From NCBI GenBank assembly GCA_016584495.1, contig WAID01000015.1, forward strand, positions 1,922,501 through 1,986,500: DNA of 64,000 bases, written 5' to 3'. The DNA is from Celoporthe dispersa (taxonomy: Eukaryota; Ascomycota; Sordariomycetes; Diaporthales; Cryphonectriaceae). The notes beneath the pieces were generated by a model that did not search any database, had not been told where the DNA came from, and was given only the letters and a program-made list of their open reading frames with translations. Position 1 is the first letter of the stretch, and each line of letters starts with the position of its first letter. Positions 46,401-58,724 of the stretch are shown here, in pieces. Made by a program: the position numbers and the translations under genes.

Positions 46401-49400
46401 CATAAAAGTCTCCTTGCGTGGGGTGGCACTCTCTCTCTCTCTCTCTCTCTGGTGGATGAGGTGCCTGAAACTCTATAGAGAGGTGTGTTGTAAGGTCCCT
46501 GAGCAGCGAATGACCAGGAGAACATGACGTCTTGCAGAGCCTACGGCGGGGGGCCCCTGGGAGGTGCGCCATGCCGCAAGCTCTCGTTGACCCCAGGTCT
46601 GGTCAAGCCCCGAGGCGCTGCGACAGGACCGCGGCGGACAGCAGCTGAACCTGGACCTGCCTGATGCTCGACACCCACGGACGAGACCGCGCGTATTGCA
46701 GCACATTGTTGTCTCCGTGTTCCCGATCGCACCACGGTCGTGAGGTGTAAGATGAAAGGACTAGTGTAGCAGTGGCCCGTCTGTGCTTCTCGTGCCTGAA
46801 CACTCTTTTGGTCTCGGTGAGGCTTCAACGCGTCGCTGGGCCTCTGGATTGGCTGGGAGCGGACAGAAGGGATCCATGGCGAGACCTTCGATCGGGCTTC
46901 GAATGCTTCCATGACCGTTGCCGCAGAGGGCCGGCTTGGCGAGACAAGCCACTGGCGGCACGGGACCTTGGAGGGGGGGGGAGGTGAGCCAAACACCCCT
47001 CCTCTTCCCTCTCCCCCACCCACCTGTGGCCCCCTCCCCTCAACACAGGCTGCTAGGCCCGAAGGGGGACCAGAAGGCCGACGCTGCTGCGCTAGCAAGC
47101 GTCTGGCGGCTGGACAGGCTCCGTGGGATGCAGCGTCTGGCAGGGCAATGCCCTGGTTTTGGCCGGTGGTGCTGAAGAGGCCTGCTCAGGGCCTCCTCCT
47201 TCACGATGTCGGTGAAATGTGACGAGAGAGAGAGAGAATGCGGGGGTCGACGGAGATGTGATGCGTCCAGAATGGTAGGTTAGGCGGGCCGGAAGCAAGC
47301 GAGGACGTCGTGTCGATCATGCTGCCAGCCTTGGCGGCCCAATTTTCCCCCTCGCGCTGTGATTGTGCGGATTCCACAGGTTGAGCTGCCTGCGATCTTG
47401 TGTCCCCTCGGGCGCTGGGGCCTGGACTGGACAGGCCCCAGCTCGGGTTCTGCAGAACTACCACCACCCCCCCTCCCCCTTCTCTCTCTTTCTCTCTCTT
47501 CTCTCTCAGCTCCCAGCCTGACAGCCTGGCCTGCAGTGTGACCAAGTCCCTGGCTGGCCGCGCTGGCCTGTAGGGGCTCCAAACCACGTCAGCCACCGGC
47601 ATTTGAAGATGCCCTGGTCCGGGTTTTGCAAGTCAAGGCTGAGAAGCCTCTCCAGCGTGATCTAGTGGTATTATTGTTTTTTTCTCACTTTTCTTTTTCT
47701 TTTTTGCCTTTCTTCTCCTAATCAGCGGCACCACACTCCGGCGTCTGGTTGGCTGGCTGACTGCACATGATGCTTGAGGCGTCTCGCAGTGATGGGGACT
47801 GGCATAGCCCGAGAGGAGGCAGTGCTTGACCGACGATCTTGTCGGGCAGTAGTAGCGTGGTGCATTTTGATACGTGCCGACCCAGCGAGACGTAATTTCC
47901 GTGGTAGCCCGTGGTTGCGTCTAGGTCCCGTACGAGAGGACCTTGTTAAAAAAAAAAAAAGAAAAAAAAGAAAAGAAAAAAGGGAAGCCCCTGGATCGTC
48001 CTAAATCTGGGGAGGTTCATGAGCCGCCACCCACTGTCGACCTCGGCCCTCAGCCAAGTGCCGCAGTCCTATGGCGGTAGTGGTAAGAGGAGGAGCAGCA
48101 GCAGCAGCAGCAGCAGGTACTACTCCTCCTTCAAGCTGGCACACCATGGCGTACACACATTGGTGCTATGTCCCGAGAGGCGGCCCTGTCGACGTCCTGG
48201 CTGGATCTCTGGAAAAGAAAGAATGAGAAAGAGAAAAAAAAAGAATGTGACGGTGAAAGACGACACACAGGATAGTAGGCGAGCCAGTATCGTAGGTATC
48301 TCTTTGGGACGTGTGGGCGCCAGAAGGCCGCCTGGAGGTGACGTTGGTCAGTAGCAACCGTCGAGGTCGGGTGAGGCTTGTGCAGCCCACCTCTTCGCAT
48401 CTCTTGGCCTCTTGGTAGGGGAGAGTCCAATGCGTCCAAAGCCCCACCCAAAGATGCCAAGAGGACCTAAAAGCCTAGGGCCAACGGTCAGGGGGGTGAG
48501 GTGAGGTAGCAGGTACGATGGCAGGGTAGTTCCTGCACAGATGTGTACTGGCGGCACCTGCCCCAATCTCAAGATCTAACTACTTCATCATTAGTACACA
48601 GCAAGTACCCCTTCCACCCCTTCGTGCCTTCTCTTCCACAGTAGGAGACCGAACCCCCTCTTCTAGGCCCCTTCCTCTAGGCCCTGGGCCCTCGCCCTCT
48701 CCCTCCCTCCCAAAGATGCCACAGCCCTTACCACTATTCGGCCCATCTCGAAATGAACACAATGCACACACCTCCAGACCAGCTCAGCCACCCATCTTCA
48801 TCTTGCCTTGACCACGTCCCGGAGCATCGCCTCCCAGAGAGAAAAAAAGAGAAAGAAGAACCAAAAAAAAAAAAAAAAGATCGACCACTGGCAGCACGAC
48901 GTCCATGTCGCTGAGGACACCCCTCGACAGCCTCTAGAGGTCTCGGCTCTGCACGCCCCCCCTGACTTTCCCCCCCCGCACCACCCATTCGAGCAGCATG
49001 CCCTGTCACGATTCAAGCGCCAGGCCTGGCCTGGGACCTTCTCGGCCCTCCTGGCCTTCGTCTGCTACTGCTACTCTTTCGCTGACGACAAGACGCGCCG
49101 AGCTGCTGCAGTGCACCCATCCATCTCATCCTCTCTCCTGAGAAAAAGAAATCAAAAAAAAAATCGACCGAGGGAGCTGGTTCCGGGCTGTCACTCCTCG
49201 CCCTCGTCCCTGGGACAAGGAGGGTGGATAACATGATCGGGCACCGAACTGCATCATATCCAGGCTCTCCTGTCTGATCTGCGACTTTTCTGTTCGCCGT
49301 GCTCGATGCCCTTACGAAATCGTGCGTCCCGCCTGCTCTCCACAGCGTCCAGGTTGCGTCACTCTTGGGCAGAGGAGGGCCCGTCTCAACACCCGCGCGT

Positions 49401-49505
49401 GGCCACCACCAGACCTGGGCAGCCAGTCATGGTTGATGCTGCTGATGCAAGCCTGGGAACCCGTGGCTCGACCACCAGGACCCTGAAGATTTTACCCGTC
49501 TGCCA

Positions 49506-49539
49506 ACACACACACACACACACACACACACACCCACAC
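49506..49539. repeat. (CA)n microsatellite
   Basis: About 14 uninterrupted CA dinucleotides followed by an imperfect CCACACAC tail, in non-coding DNA. Confidence 0.85.
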
Positions 49540-52486
49540 ACCCCTCTTCCCCGGGCCCTTCCCCTCTCCCCTCTCCCGCAGGTCGGCGTGGTGGCGGAGG
49601 ACGAGCAACCAGATATGCGGGCCGCCTACATAGTACAGTAAATACGTCGTACGCTCTCGTCGGCCATCTTTCTCTTGGGAGGCATCTACACCAGGGACGA
49701 CCCATTCCTCGCTGGCCTTCACCGGGTTCCCTTGGAGCTGTCCTTGGTTCTCCACCGAGGAAAGCGGGTTGCAGCGGACCGCCTACGACTTAATCCCTCG
49801 CCTCACGCGCTAGAACAACCCAGAGACGGCGCAGAAGCTGGGACAGAAGCCTGCTTCACACCCACTTCCTCCTGGACCAGAGCACACTTGACGTTCAGTA
49901 CCGCGCCATCCCGCTCTTGTGACTGCGCACAGAGGGGCCTCCTGTCTGCCTGTGACCCCACCAATCGTCAGCTCCCTGGCACGCACCATCCTACATCTTA
50001 GTCCGTCCGCTGCGGGCGGACGAATGGCTGCTTGTGTGGTGACGTGACCAACTGCAAGCCACACCAGCAGGGCACAACACGAAGCATAGTACAAGCCGAT
50101 CTTCACCAGGCGAGGGATCATCGATCGAGCTTTCTTCTTGTCTCGCGCTGCTAACCAGAATCAGCCCAAGTTTTGGTTTTTTGTTTAAAAAAAATCCCTA
50201 CTGCGTGGGAGAGACCACGGCTGGTGAGGAGACGGTCGAGGGTTGGCCTGGTCATGACTGACCCTCTCTCTCTCTCTCCATCTCCCTCCTTCTCTCTTGT
50301 CTGCCACCTTACCGACTCGGCCGAGCAGGTTGCGCTGCTGCGAGCTACAAATTCCTGTAGTAGTCGGCCTGCACCCCACAAATACTACTATGTATGTAGC
50401 AGCGGCCCACAGGCTTCACAGTACGGTACGCCTGCTACGATAGTATCACCTACTAAGCAAAGATACCGGGCTGAACGGAGCCGAGACTGCTATAATACAA
50501 CTTTGATATACTGGACCAACATAGGTACGTTGTGTGAACCCTCCTCCTCCCCCCGGGCCCCTCACAAGACTCTAGACGAGGATGGCGGTGGTGGTAGTAT
50601 TTTTTGGGGGTAGTTATTATTATTCTGCTGACAGAATACCGGTAGGGCTTTTCCGGCAAATTTTACGAGATCTTTCCGATGATCGTAGGGAGGGAATAAT
50701 AGCATGGACCATGGTACTATGGTACTTTGCTAGTCCTGAACTTGCTGAAGAGACGAACAAGCTGCGGACCCTAACATCCGCTCTCATTGGCCTCTGAGTA
50801 TCAAAATGGTGTCAAGAATGGAACGTTGCAATCTGCAGGCTATGCCAATGCTGGCCAGGCGCAGAGGGGCGTTCCCACCAATCGGGCTGGCTGCCTCAAC
50901 CTCATCCCTCGAGATTGTCCTCTCGTGTCGCCTCTGCCCAGGCGATGAGCTCAATTTTTATCTTATTTCCCCCCTTTTTATTTTTTATTTTCTCCCCTCA
51001 AGAGCTTCTTCACCACAGGAGGGGGCCTCGAACACGACGCCAGGCTAGTGGGACGAACGAAGCTACGACAGAGCGCCTCGCCGCTCGTCAAAGCAACAGA
51101 GGAGACACGACCCACCTCTCGGAGACCTGGCGTGTTAGCCACCATGCGGCCGGAGGCGCTCCACTGGGATATACTAATACAGTACCCGGAACCCGCGGAC
51201 GGGCTGGTGGCTTCCTGCAGCCGCGCGCGCCCCCGCAGGCGAATCCCCACTGGCGAGGCTGGAGGCAAGGCTCAACTGGCTCATATGCACGTCATCCAGC
51301 GACGGTAGCCCTCGCTTAGAGGCAAGATGATGACTGCTCTCCGCCTAGGTAGCACATCTCGTGATAACAGGATTCTGTTTTTGTCCCCCAAGAACAACCA
51401 CGATAGAGCGGGTTGTCCCCATGGTCGGAAGGCGAGAGATGGCCTGGAGTGGATCTTGGGGGCTCGGGTATCGGGGACCCTGAGATTCCAGCTCGTGCCC
51501 GCTCGATATAGGTGATGCAAGTCCTGGCCCTCTCTGGCATGACATCATCCTGGATCACGTCCCTCGCGCCCTGAGCACAACGCATTCGCACACACAAACG
51601 AGTGACTGCTACTGGAGAGACCGGGGCTGGACAGCTAGACAGGACCGAGTGTTGGCTGACGGTGAAGGTGACAGGATCACGTCGGGCCCTCGCTTGCGAT
51701 GATGGGGCAGGGCGAGACAGGTGCAGCTGGGCGAGGATCGAGCTCCCCCTGGGCGTGGGGGTCCGCGCCTCTATAGACGCCACCCTCTGCCGTGCGCCCA
51801 GGTCAAGAGCAGTCCGTGTGGCTGGAGCGTTCGGGGATCTGTCCCTTGAGGTGACGAGACGTGCCATGTCATCCATACCTGGCCCTGCACAGAGCAGCAG
51901 CAGCAGCAGCAGCGGCCCAACCTCATGCGGGAACAATCCTTACCGGGGCCTTGCCGCACCACACATATTTCTTTAGGCCGAGGAGCGGCCCTCCTGGCTC
52001 TCACAGTCCGTGTCACAAAGAGTCGCCTCCCCAGCCAGCTTACGAAGCTGACAGCTCACCTCGACCTGTCATAAGGTGAGAGTGAGAGAAGGGCCACCGG
52101 CTCGCGTCGAGCCGGCGTACTGTATGTGCCCCGGCGCTTCTATTGGTGGGCGGTAACTCTTTTCGAGAAAAGAAAAGGGGACAAAAAGGTGACTGGTAAG
52201 AAATTGGCAATACGGGTCTGTCGAGGCCCAATGAATCAGCTTGGGTTGTAAATGCCACCTGCTTCTACGGCCACCGGATCTGTCCAGCTGAGACTGTCCG
52301 CGGTTACACAACAGAGATCAGCGGGCCAACGCCTCGACTCGGCTGGGCCTTGCAGCCACGCTTGAATTAACACACACACACACGAAAAAAAGAGACATAT
52401 CATAGTCCAGCACTGTTCAGCAGACCACCCGGGCCGTCAGCCGTGTGAGATGAACGGGAAACCTCCGAACAAAGGCTTGCCACAAG

Positions 52487-52519
52487 GCACCCTCGGACGG
52501 CCCTCGGACGGCCCTCGGC
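52487..52519. repeat. 11-bp tandem repeat, about 2.7 copies
   Basis: The unit CCCTCGGACGG occurs twice in tandem and then partially (CCCTCGGCG). It lies in non-coding DNA, and no function is suggested. Confidence 0.7.
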
Positions 52520-53461
52520 GTCCTGCAGGATCTGACTGAGCTGCAGCGAGACATGGTACGGTACACAAGGCTCGCCGACGGTGAGGCTTTCCAGTCGGAC
52601 AAGCATCTGCCCTACTGCTGTGGCGTTTGTCCTGTTCAACCGGCTGAGCGCCTGCCGATGGTCGCCTGCTATCTATCGTATCCACCTATCACAGACGGGG
52701 GCGGGGGCGGCCCTCGGTGGACCCCCTTGTTTTTCTTCTTCTCTCCAGGGGCTGGGCCGACATGTGAAAGTGCCAGCCATCCACCAACTAACTCCCTGGG
52801 GCCTGCGGCCTGCCCGCCTCGTTCACTAATTATTCGCATGAAATCTCGGGCGGAAATGGGCTCGTTCTCCGCATTGTGCGCTGCTGGGTGGTTCCGGTTC
52901 GCGCGAAGGTGGTGTGACAAATCCTGCACGTCCCTACGCGAGGAGAACCTGGAAACTGACAGCCGACAGAGGGCGCCGCCCGAGGTGCAGCTGGCGTAAA
53001 TTTGGCCGATATCTATCCGCCTCAAAGAAGATGTTGGACCGACCCCATCCTATGCTGTTCGGCCGGCAACCACCACAGCTGGCTGCATCATGGGAGACGG
53101 GGGAGAGGTTTGGTGGTGGTGGGGGGGGGTTGTCCCGCAACAGTCAATTTTTTTCTCTCTTTTCTATTTTCTTTCGCTTTTCGCACCACCCTCTCACCGA
53201 CGTCTCGGGTGGGCAAAGCCGAAGGATTTGGCCGACGGCAGATGAATGCGGCGCGATGAGAGTGGGGATTTGGCCTTTGCCCTGTACTTGGGCCCAACCT
53301 TGGGAACTTTACGAGCCGTTACTTTTGTGTCCCGGTGGACGCACGGCCGCCTGACAGACTGCACTGCATGGAACCCATTCATGCTTATCAAGCGCGCGCT
53401 GTAGGGGTCACCACCGAACAGGGGCTGATGATGCAGATACGCACGTGAAAGCTCGCTCGCT

Positions 53462-53479
53462 CACACACACACACACACA

Positions 53480-53523
<44 letters not shown>

Positions 53524-53544
53524 CTTACACATACACACACACAT
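53462..53544. repeat. Compound (CA)n(CT)n(CA)n microsatellite
   Basis: About ten CA units are followed by about eighteen CT units and then imperfect CA units to about 53544. It is the longest simple-sequence block in the window and sits inside the gene desert. Confidence 0.9.
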
Positions 53545-55628
53545 CATCGCACCCATCACGAGATCCACGGCACTCCGCCCCTCCCGTGGAGGTCAGACGA
53601 GTTTCTTCCACACCTTGCTAGCTGCCGCGATAAGGCGGGGTCCGGCGGACGGAAGATGGGCAAATTTCCTACAGCGCTTGTCTCTTTGCCGCTATGACTT
53701 GCAGCCTGGAGGAAGAGAGAGAAGGGGGAGGGGGGTTGGGGGCCCGCCAGCGAGATCGAAGAGGTCCGCCCGTGCTTGGTCCGGGCGCTTTGCCTCGCTC
53801 GAACAAGGTTATTTCCAGAGCACTAGACCAAGAACGCCTCTAGGATTCAGCTGTGAACGAGTGTTCACATCGGGCGAGAGGCAAATTGTGCGACTGCCTT
53901 GCATAATATGGCGACCAGTGGCTGAGTAACCACCAACAGACAGGTCATCACAGCCGTGGGCCTGTCCTGTCTCCTTCCCCCCAGACGAAGAGCCCATGGA
54001 GGAGGAGCCCAGGCGAGCTTGCTGGATACGACCGAGAGCCAGGGCTGAACAGCTCACAGACATGCTAGTTCTCTTCTGCCCTGGTGTGAGCTACAGGTCT
54101 CCCACAAGGGAACCCGATGTTTTGTTTTGCCACGGCCAGCCTGGCCCAGCCGTGTAGCGAGTGCGAACCTGGCAGGCCTCTCTGGGCGGACCCTCCCTCA
54201 CCCTCCCACCACGCACGACGGGATCGTCCATGTATGTGTGTGTGTCACTTGTGTGTAAGCCCTTGAGAAGGAGGCAGACGCGTCTGCCTCCCACCACATC
54301 TAGCTGTGATCATCTCCTGCGCCGGCTACCTGCCAGCTAGTCCTGACCAGGCGGCGCAGCATATGCGATGTGACGGTCTGCCGGCTCGAGCATCAATCAC
54401 CTGGACCAGCAGAGACCAAGGCTGCAGCTCGCCGCCTTTGGGCGGGGCGTGGGTGGACTCGCAGGAGAGATATGCGGTAACGTTCCAGAAGAAACCCGCA
54501 ACCTCATGCGTTCAAATATCTTGTATCTCGAGAGAGAAAGAGAGAGAGACGAGGAAGGGGAACAGGCTCTCAGGTGCATCCATCTATCTGATCAGCATCT
54601 CTCACTGCGTGTGTGTGTGTGATCAGCTGATAACTACTCTCGACGTCAAGAGACGAAAAGTGCCAGAGGCTTTCCAGAGGAGCTGAGCTGGCCCTCAGGC
54701 CAGTGGCTACTCTTCACAGGAAAAAGGGATAACAAGAAAAAGAAAGAAAAAAGAAAGAGAAAAAACGTTGTATCCTGTCTGTCTGGCGGACCAAAGACTC
54801 CTGGCTCCTGTGCTGCGGGCTTGCTACTTGTCCCGAGAAGACCTTCACACCTCAAGGAAGTGCTCCACACATTGGTAAACTTGGTAGTCCTAGTGCTCAC
54901 CTCACGTCTCCTGTATTTGGGGGAAAACCCATGTCAGGCTCTCGGACATATCTTTGAGGTGTATACACGCAAAAGAGCTCACCTCAGAACACTATCTCTC
55001 CATCCCACCTGGATCTGTCCCTCCCTCCTTCCTCCTTCACCCTCTGCCAAATCCCGAGAGGTGAGGTGACGTTGGCATGGCGGCAAGGTACTATGGTTCC
55101 CCTCCAGAAGAAACTTCCCCCCATACGGGTCTTGCCCAGCTAGTCATGACCATGACGGACTACTGAAAGGCGGCATGAGGTATGACACTGCTAAGTGGCC
55201 GACCATACATGATCGCAAAAAGAACAAATAGAAAATAAAACAATTATGGGGCCACTCATCTCCTTCCTCGACGTCGAACCATCATCCTGCCCGCCCTCCC
55301 CTCCTTCTCCCCGGCCGCAAGCCGCGAAGAGAAAAAAAATCCCCCCACGTCAAGAAAAGGAATAGACCATCAGTCAGTCACTGAGCCGACGTCCCCTTCC
55401 ACCGACCCCCCTCCCCTTCCCTTTTCTTTTCCCTTTCTTACTCGCAGGGTGGACTAGGATATACCGACCCCCCCGTTCCTCCCCAGCTCTTCTCCCGATC
55501 CGATGTATGCCCGTCTACCGTGTCTTTGAAACCCGAAAAAATCCACTTCCGCAGTGACCACCACTTACACCATTAACAACCTACACCACCCTGTTTCCCA
55601 GACCCCTGGCCTTTTCTGATTTTCTTGA

Positions 55629-55666
<38 letters not shown>

Positions 55667-55668
55667 AG
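55629..55668. repeat. Compound (CT)n(GT)n microsatellite
   Basis: Eleven or so CT units pass directly into about eight GT units. Non-coding. Confidence 0.85.
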
Positions 55669-57862
55669 TGAGTAATTGTATGTGTAAAGTCCTATACATG
55701 ACTAGTGGCATGAGGTACCGTTACATATACATGCACACACAGCAAAGTGTTATTAAGCCCATGTCTTGAGAAGCAGGCACACAAAAGCACAGCACATAAC
55801 ATTCACAACACACATACACACACAAGAGTACACCACAACCCCCCTCCCCCGGTGACCGTGAGAGACCCCGCCACACCGAGCAGAGGAGGGGGGAGGGGAA
55901 AGAGAGACAGAGAGGATAGACCTGAGGTACTCTCCACATCAGCGCCTCCTCCCCCCTTCCACGGCTCCACCAAGTCTGTCCATCTTACACTCCCCCCCCC
56001 CTCTCTTCTCCCCTCCCAAGTGCGTACCTACTTCCGAAGTATCGTGTGCGTAGGATCGTCTTGCGCGCCTACGCCTAGTGTCATGTGTGAAGGCGGAGAC
56101 CTGGATGTGGAAAGACGAGGGAATATGCATGGAAGAACATATCAGGCAGGGCGGGTGGAAGGGGGGGGGGTGGGTTGTATCGGTTGCAAGGGAGAATGGC
56201 TGTGTGTTTCTATGTGTGTCTTGTGTTCTGCAGGAACTGGGTGGGGGGGGCGGGGATGCTTACAATGGCGCGTATCGGGCTGCTGATGGGGAGCGTTATA
56301 GAATGTAGTAGTAGTAGAGAGAGAAGGGGGCAGCCTGACGTGATTCACTTCCTCCTCGCGAGCGGCTCGTGAATGAGGAGGGGGTTGTGATCAATGCCAT
56401 TACGTTGCGCAAAGTAGGGCAAAGAAAAAAAAAAGAAAGAAAGAAAAAAGTGGCCATATGTGACTAGGCTGTCCTGGCTACTACCACCTGTGTGTTCCAG
56501 AGCCTGGCGCGGTTCCGCTCCCCCTCCCCCCCTCCTCCTCCCAGGTGACCACCAGCCTGGACGCCTTTCCGAGCGAGCTAGCCGGGAGCAACATGCACCC
56601 GTGGACGCACGAGACGAGGGGCCCGGCTGAGGCAGGGCCTGCCAGAGCGACCAGGTCTGGGAGCCCATGTGGTGTATGCTTGTGTGCACATGTATGTCAC
56701 CGGGGCTCGTAGTCATGACCCCACACATAGGCAGCGACCACGACAGCTTTGCAATCGCCGCAGAGCTGGCTGCCCTGCGGTTCGTGGGAGCCCGGAGGTG
56801 GGCTCTTGTGCCGTGCCGACTTAGCCATACTGACTGACGACGCACCTGGCCACCGGCGACGATGTCAGCCCTCGAGATGATCGGCCTCTCCGTGTGGCCC
56901 CCTTTCTCGATGCCAGTGGAGGGAGGGAGGGGGGGAGGGGGAGCGAGACATCATGATACAGCGCGCACGCTTCAGGAAAGGACAAAACGTTCTGGGAACA
57001 TGTCCCGTCGCCAGCCAGCGAGCCAGCGGGTGTGCCAAGCTCTCCGTCATCTGTGGAGCCTTGGTGGCCCTGCCCCTCCCTTCTCTGTCAGATGTTCTCT
57101 CTCTCTCTCTCTCCCTCTCCTCCCCTCTCCTGCCTTGGGATGGTCCTGCGTGTCTTGTCTTCTTTCTGTCTTGTCTGTTCCGGGTCCCGAAGAGACCATG
57201 ATGTGGGACACGACCATTTGTTGCGTGACTCGCCTTCGCCCCGGTGAGCGAGGAAGGAGAGAAAGAAGAAGGGAAAAAAAAAGTCTGGACCCTAAAACAT
57301 GGTATCATTTTGTCTTCTTCCTTGTCTCTATATACATACAATTATAAGAGGCTCTAACCACAAATCGGACTGGCGACGATAAGTGACATCGGCGAGGCCG
57401 CGGTGGGCGGCTGCGCTGTGCACCAACTACCTCTCTCAAAAGAGGTACGACGGGTTTCGTGGTCAGAGCGGAGACAGGCCCGCGGCAACACGGCCTCTCT
57501 CTGTCGTGCATGATGATTCTCTTGGTTCTCTTCCAGGGCGAACAAGGCTCGCCAGAGCCTCGTCCTGGTCGGTGTCTTGACGGCGCCGACAAGCCGGGCA
57601 CACACGAGTATGGAAAAGACGACATCATCCGCTGGTGCCCGTCACAGTCGTCTTGCGTGGCCAAGGGGAAGCCAGGAAGGCAACACGGCGGTTGATCACT
57701 CAGGGGAGGAAAAAAGAAACGAGAAGAAAAAAAAAAAGACAAGACGATCCCCCACCCGGCCCCCTCCCCTCTCCCCCTCCCTCCCTCCCTCCCTCTCTTC
57801 CTCCCTCCCCTCTCAGTGGCCACCGGCAGCGGCTAACACGTCGGCAGGGGCGGGCGGGTTGT

Positions 57863-58138
57863 TTACTCCGGCTTGTTGGCGATCTCCTCCAGGATGGGCT
57901 TCTCGAGCGACTCCGGCTTGGTGGTGCTGGCCCAGCGGGCCTTGATGGTGCCGTCGCGGCCGATGAGGAACTTCTCAAAGTTCCACTTGATCATCTGGAT
58001 GCCCATGATGCCTGGCTTCTCCTTCTTGAGCCACTTGTACAGGTCGATGGCGCCGTCGCCATTCACGTCGATCTTGCCCATGATGGGGAAGGAGACGCCG
58101 TAGTTGAGCTGGCAGAAGGACTGGATGTCATCGTTGGT

Positions 58139-58171
<33 letters not shown>

Positions 58172-58724
58172 GAAGCCCAGGATGACAAAGTCGTCCGGGT
58201 GCTTCTCGCCGACGTCCTTCCAGAGCTTCTCGAGCCCCGCATACTGGGGCGTGAAGCCGCACTTGGAGGCGGTGTTGACGACGAGCACGACCTTGCCCTT
58301 GTAGTCGGACAGGGGCTTCTCCTCGCCCTTCTCTGTGGGGCGACAGGTTGTATCTGTTAGCCACAGCATGTACACGGCTGGTACCTAGTTCGCCACCGCC
58401 TGGCTGGCGCGCCTGGTGACGAGGGCGGACGTTGGGAAGAACAGGGCTGATGTGCTGGACACCTGGTGGTCCGCCTGCCTGCGCGCAGGGGACGAGAAAG
58501 GCAGGTGGAAGAGAGGACGGGGCAGGGCGAGGTGCAAATGAGGAAGGACAGCGGCTCCAGCTCGACACCGCAGGCGACGCCAGGGCGAGGCAGGCTGTGT
58601 GTGTGTGATTCATGTCTGGGGTATGACGCTGAAGAAAAGAAGAAAAGGAAAAAAAAGAAAAGGGGGGGGGGGGATGCTTACTGTCAGGGACCTTAAAGTC
58701 GTAAAAGCTAGTTGCTGAGGCCAT
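57863..58724 (-). CDS. Glutathione peroxidase (Gpx3/Hyr1-type thiol peroxidase)
   Basis: This two-exon gene lies on the minus strand: exon 1 is 58724-58682 and exon 2 is 58332-57863. The 349-nt intron has a GTAAGC donor and a CCACAG acceptor. The product is 170 aa, the usual length for non-selenium fungal glutathione peroxidases. Splicing joins FYDFKVPD to KKGEEKPLSDYKGKVVL. The peroxidatic Cys39 lies in NTASKCGFTPQY, Gln72 in FPCNQFGGQEP, and Trp131-Asn132 in KWNFEKFL, completing the catalytic tetrad. Cys88 (QSFC) is the likely resolving cysteine, so it probably uses thioredoxin and may relay peroxide signals like yeast Gpx3/Orp1. It should be cytosolic. The start at 58724 gives the conserved MASATSFYDF opening. 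An alternative in-intron start (58375) would lose this opening and is less likely. Confidence 0.92.
58661..58673. repeat. 12-13 base G homopolymer near the glutathione peroxidase 5' splice site
   Basis: The plus strand carries a run of about 12 Gs beside an A/AAG-rich run (58631-58660). On the coding strand this is a C run followed by a T-rich tract, starting only about ten bases into the intron. Confidence 0.75.

Larger units (their letters stand above)
43454..57862. other. 14.4-kb gene desert upstream of the Zn2Cys6 regulator
   Basis: No open frame of recognisable family lies in this stretch; all candidates are below about 300 codons and show low-complexity translation. It carries many microsatellites and purine/pyrimidine tracts: (CA)n near 43947-43990, (CT)n at 44203-44222, 46429-46450 and 54531-54549 (as GA), (CA)n at 49506-49533, compound CA/CT at 53462-53544, CT/GT at 55629-55668, and G/C homopolymers at 56161-56170 and 56241-56252. 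It lies upstream of the zinc-cluster gene and downstream of the glutathione peroxidase gene. A long regulatory region, non-coding RNAs or small unrecognised genes are possible. Confidence 0.5.
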
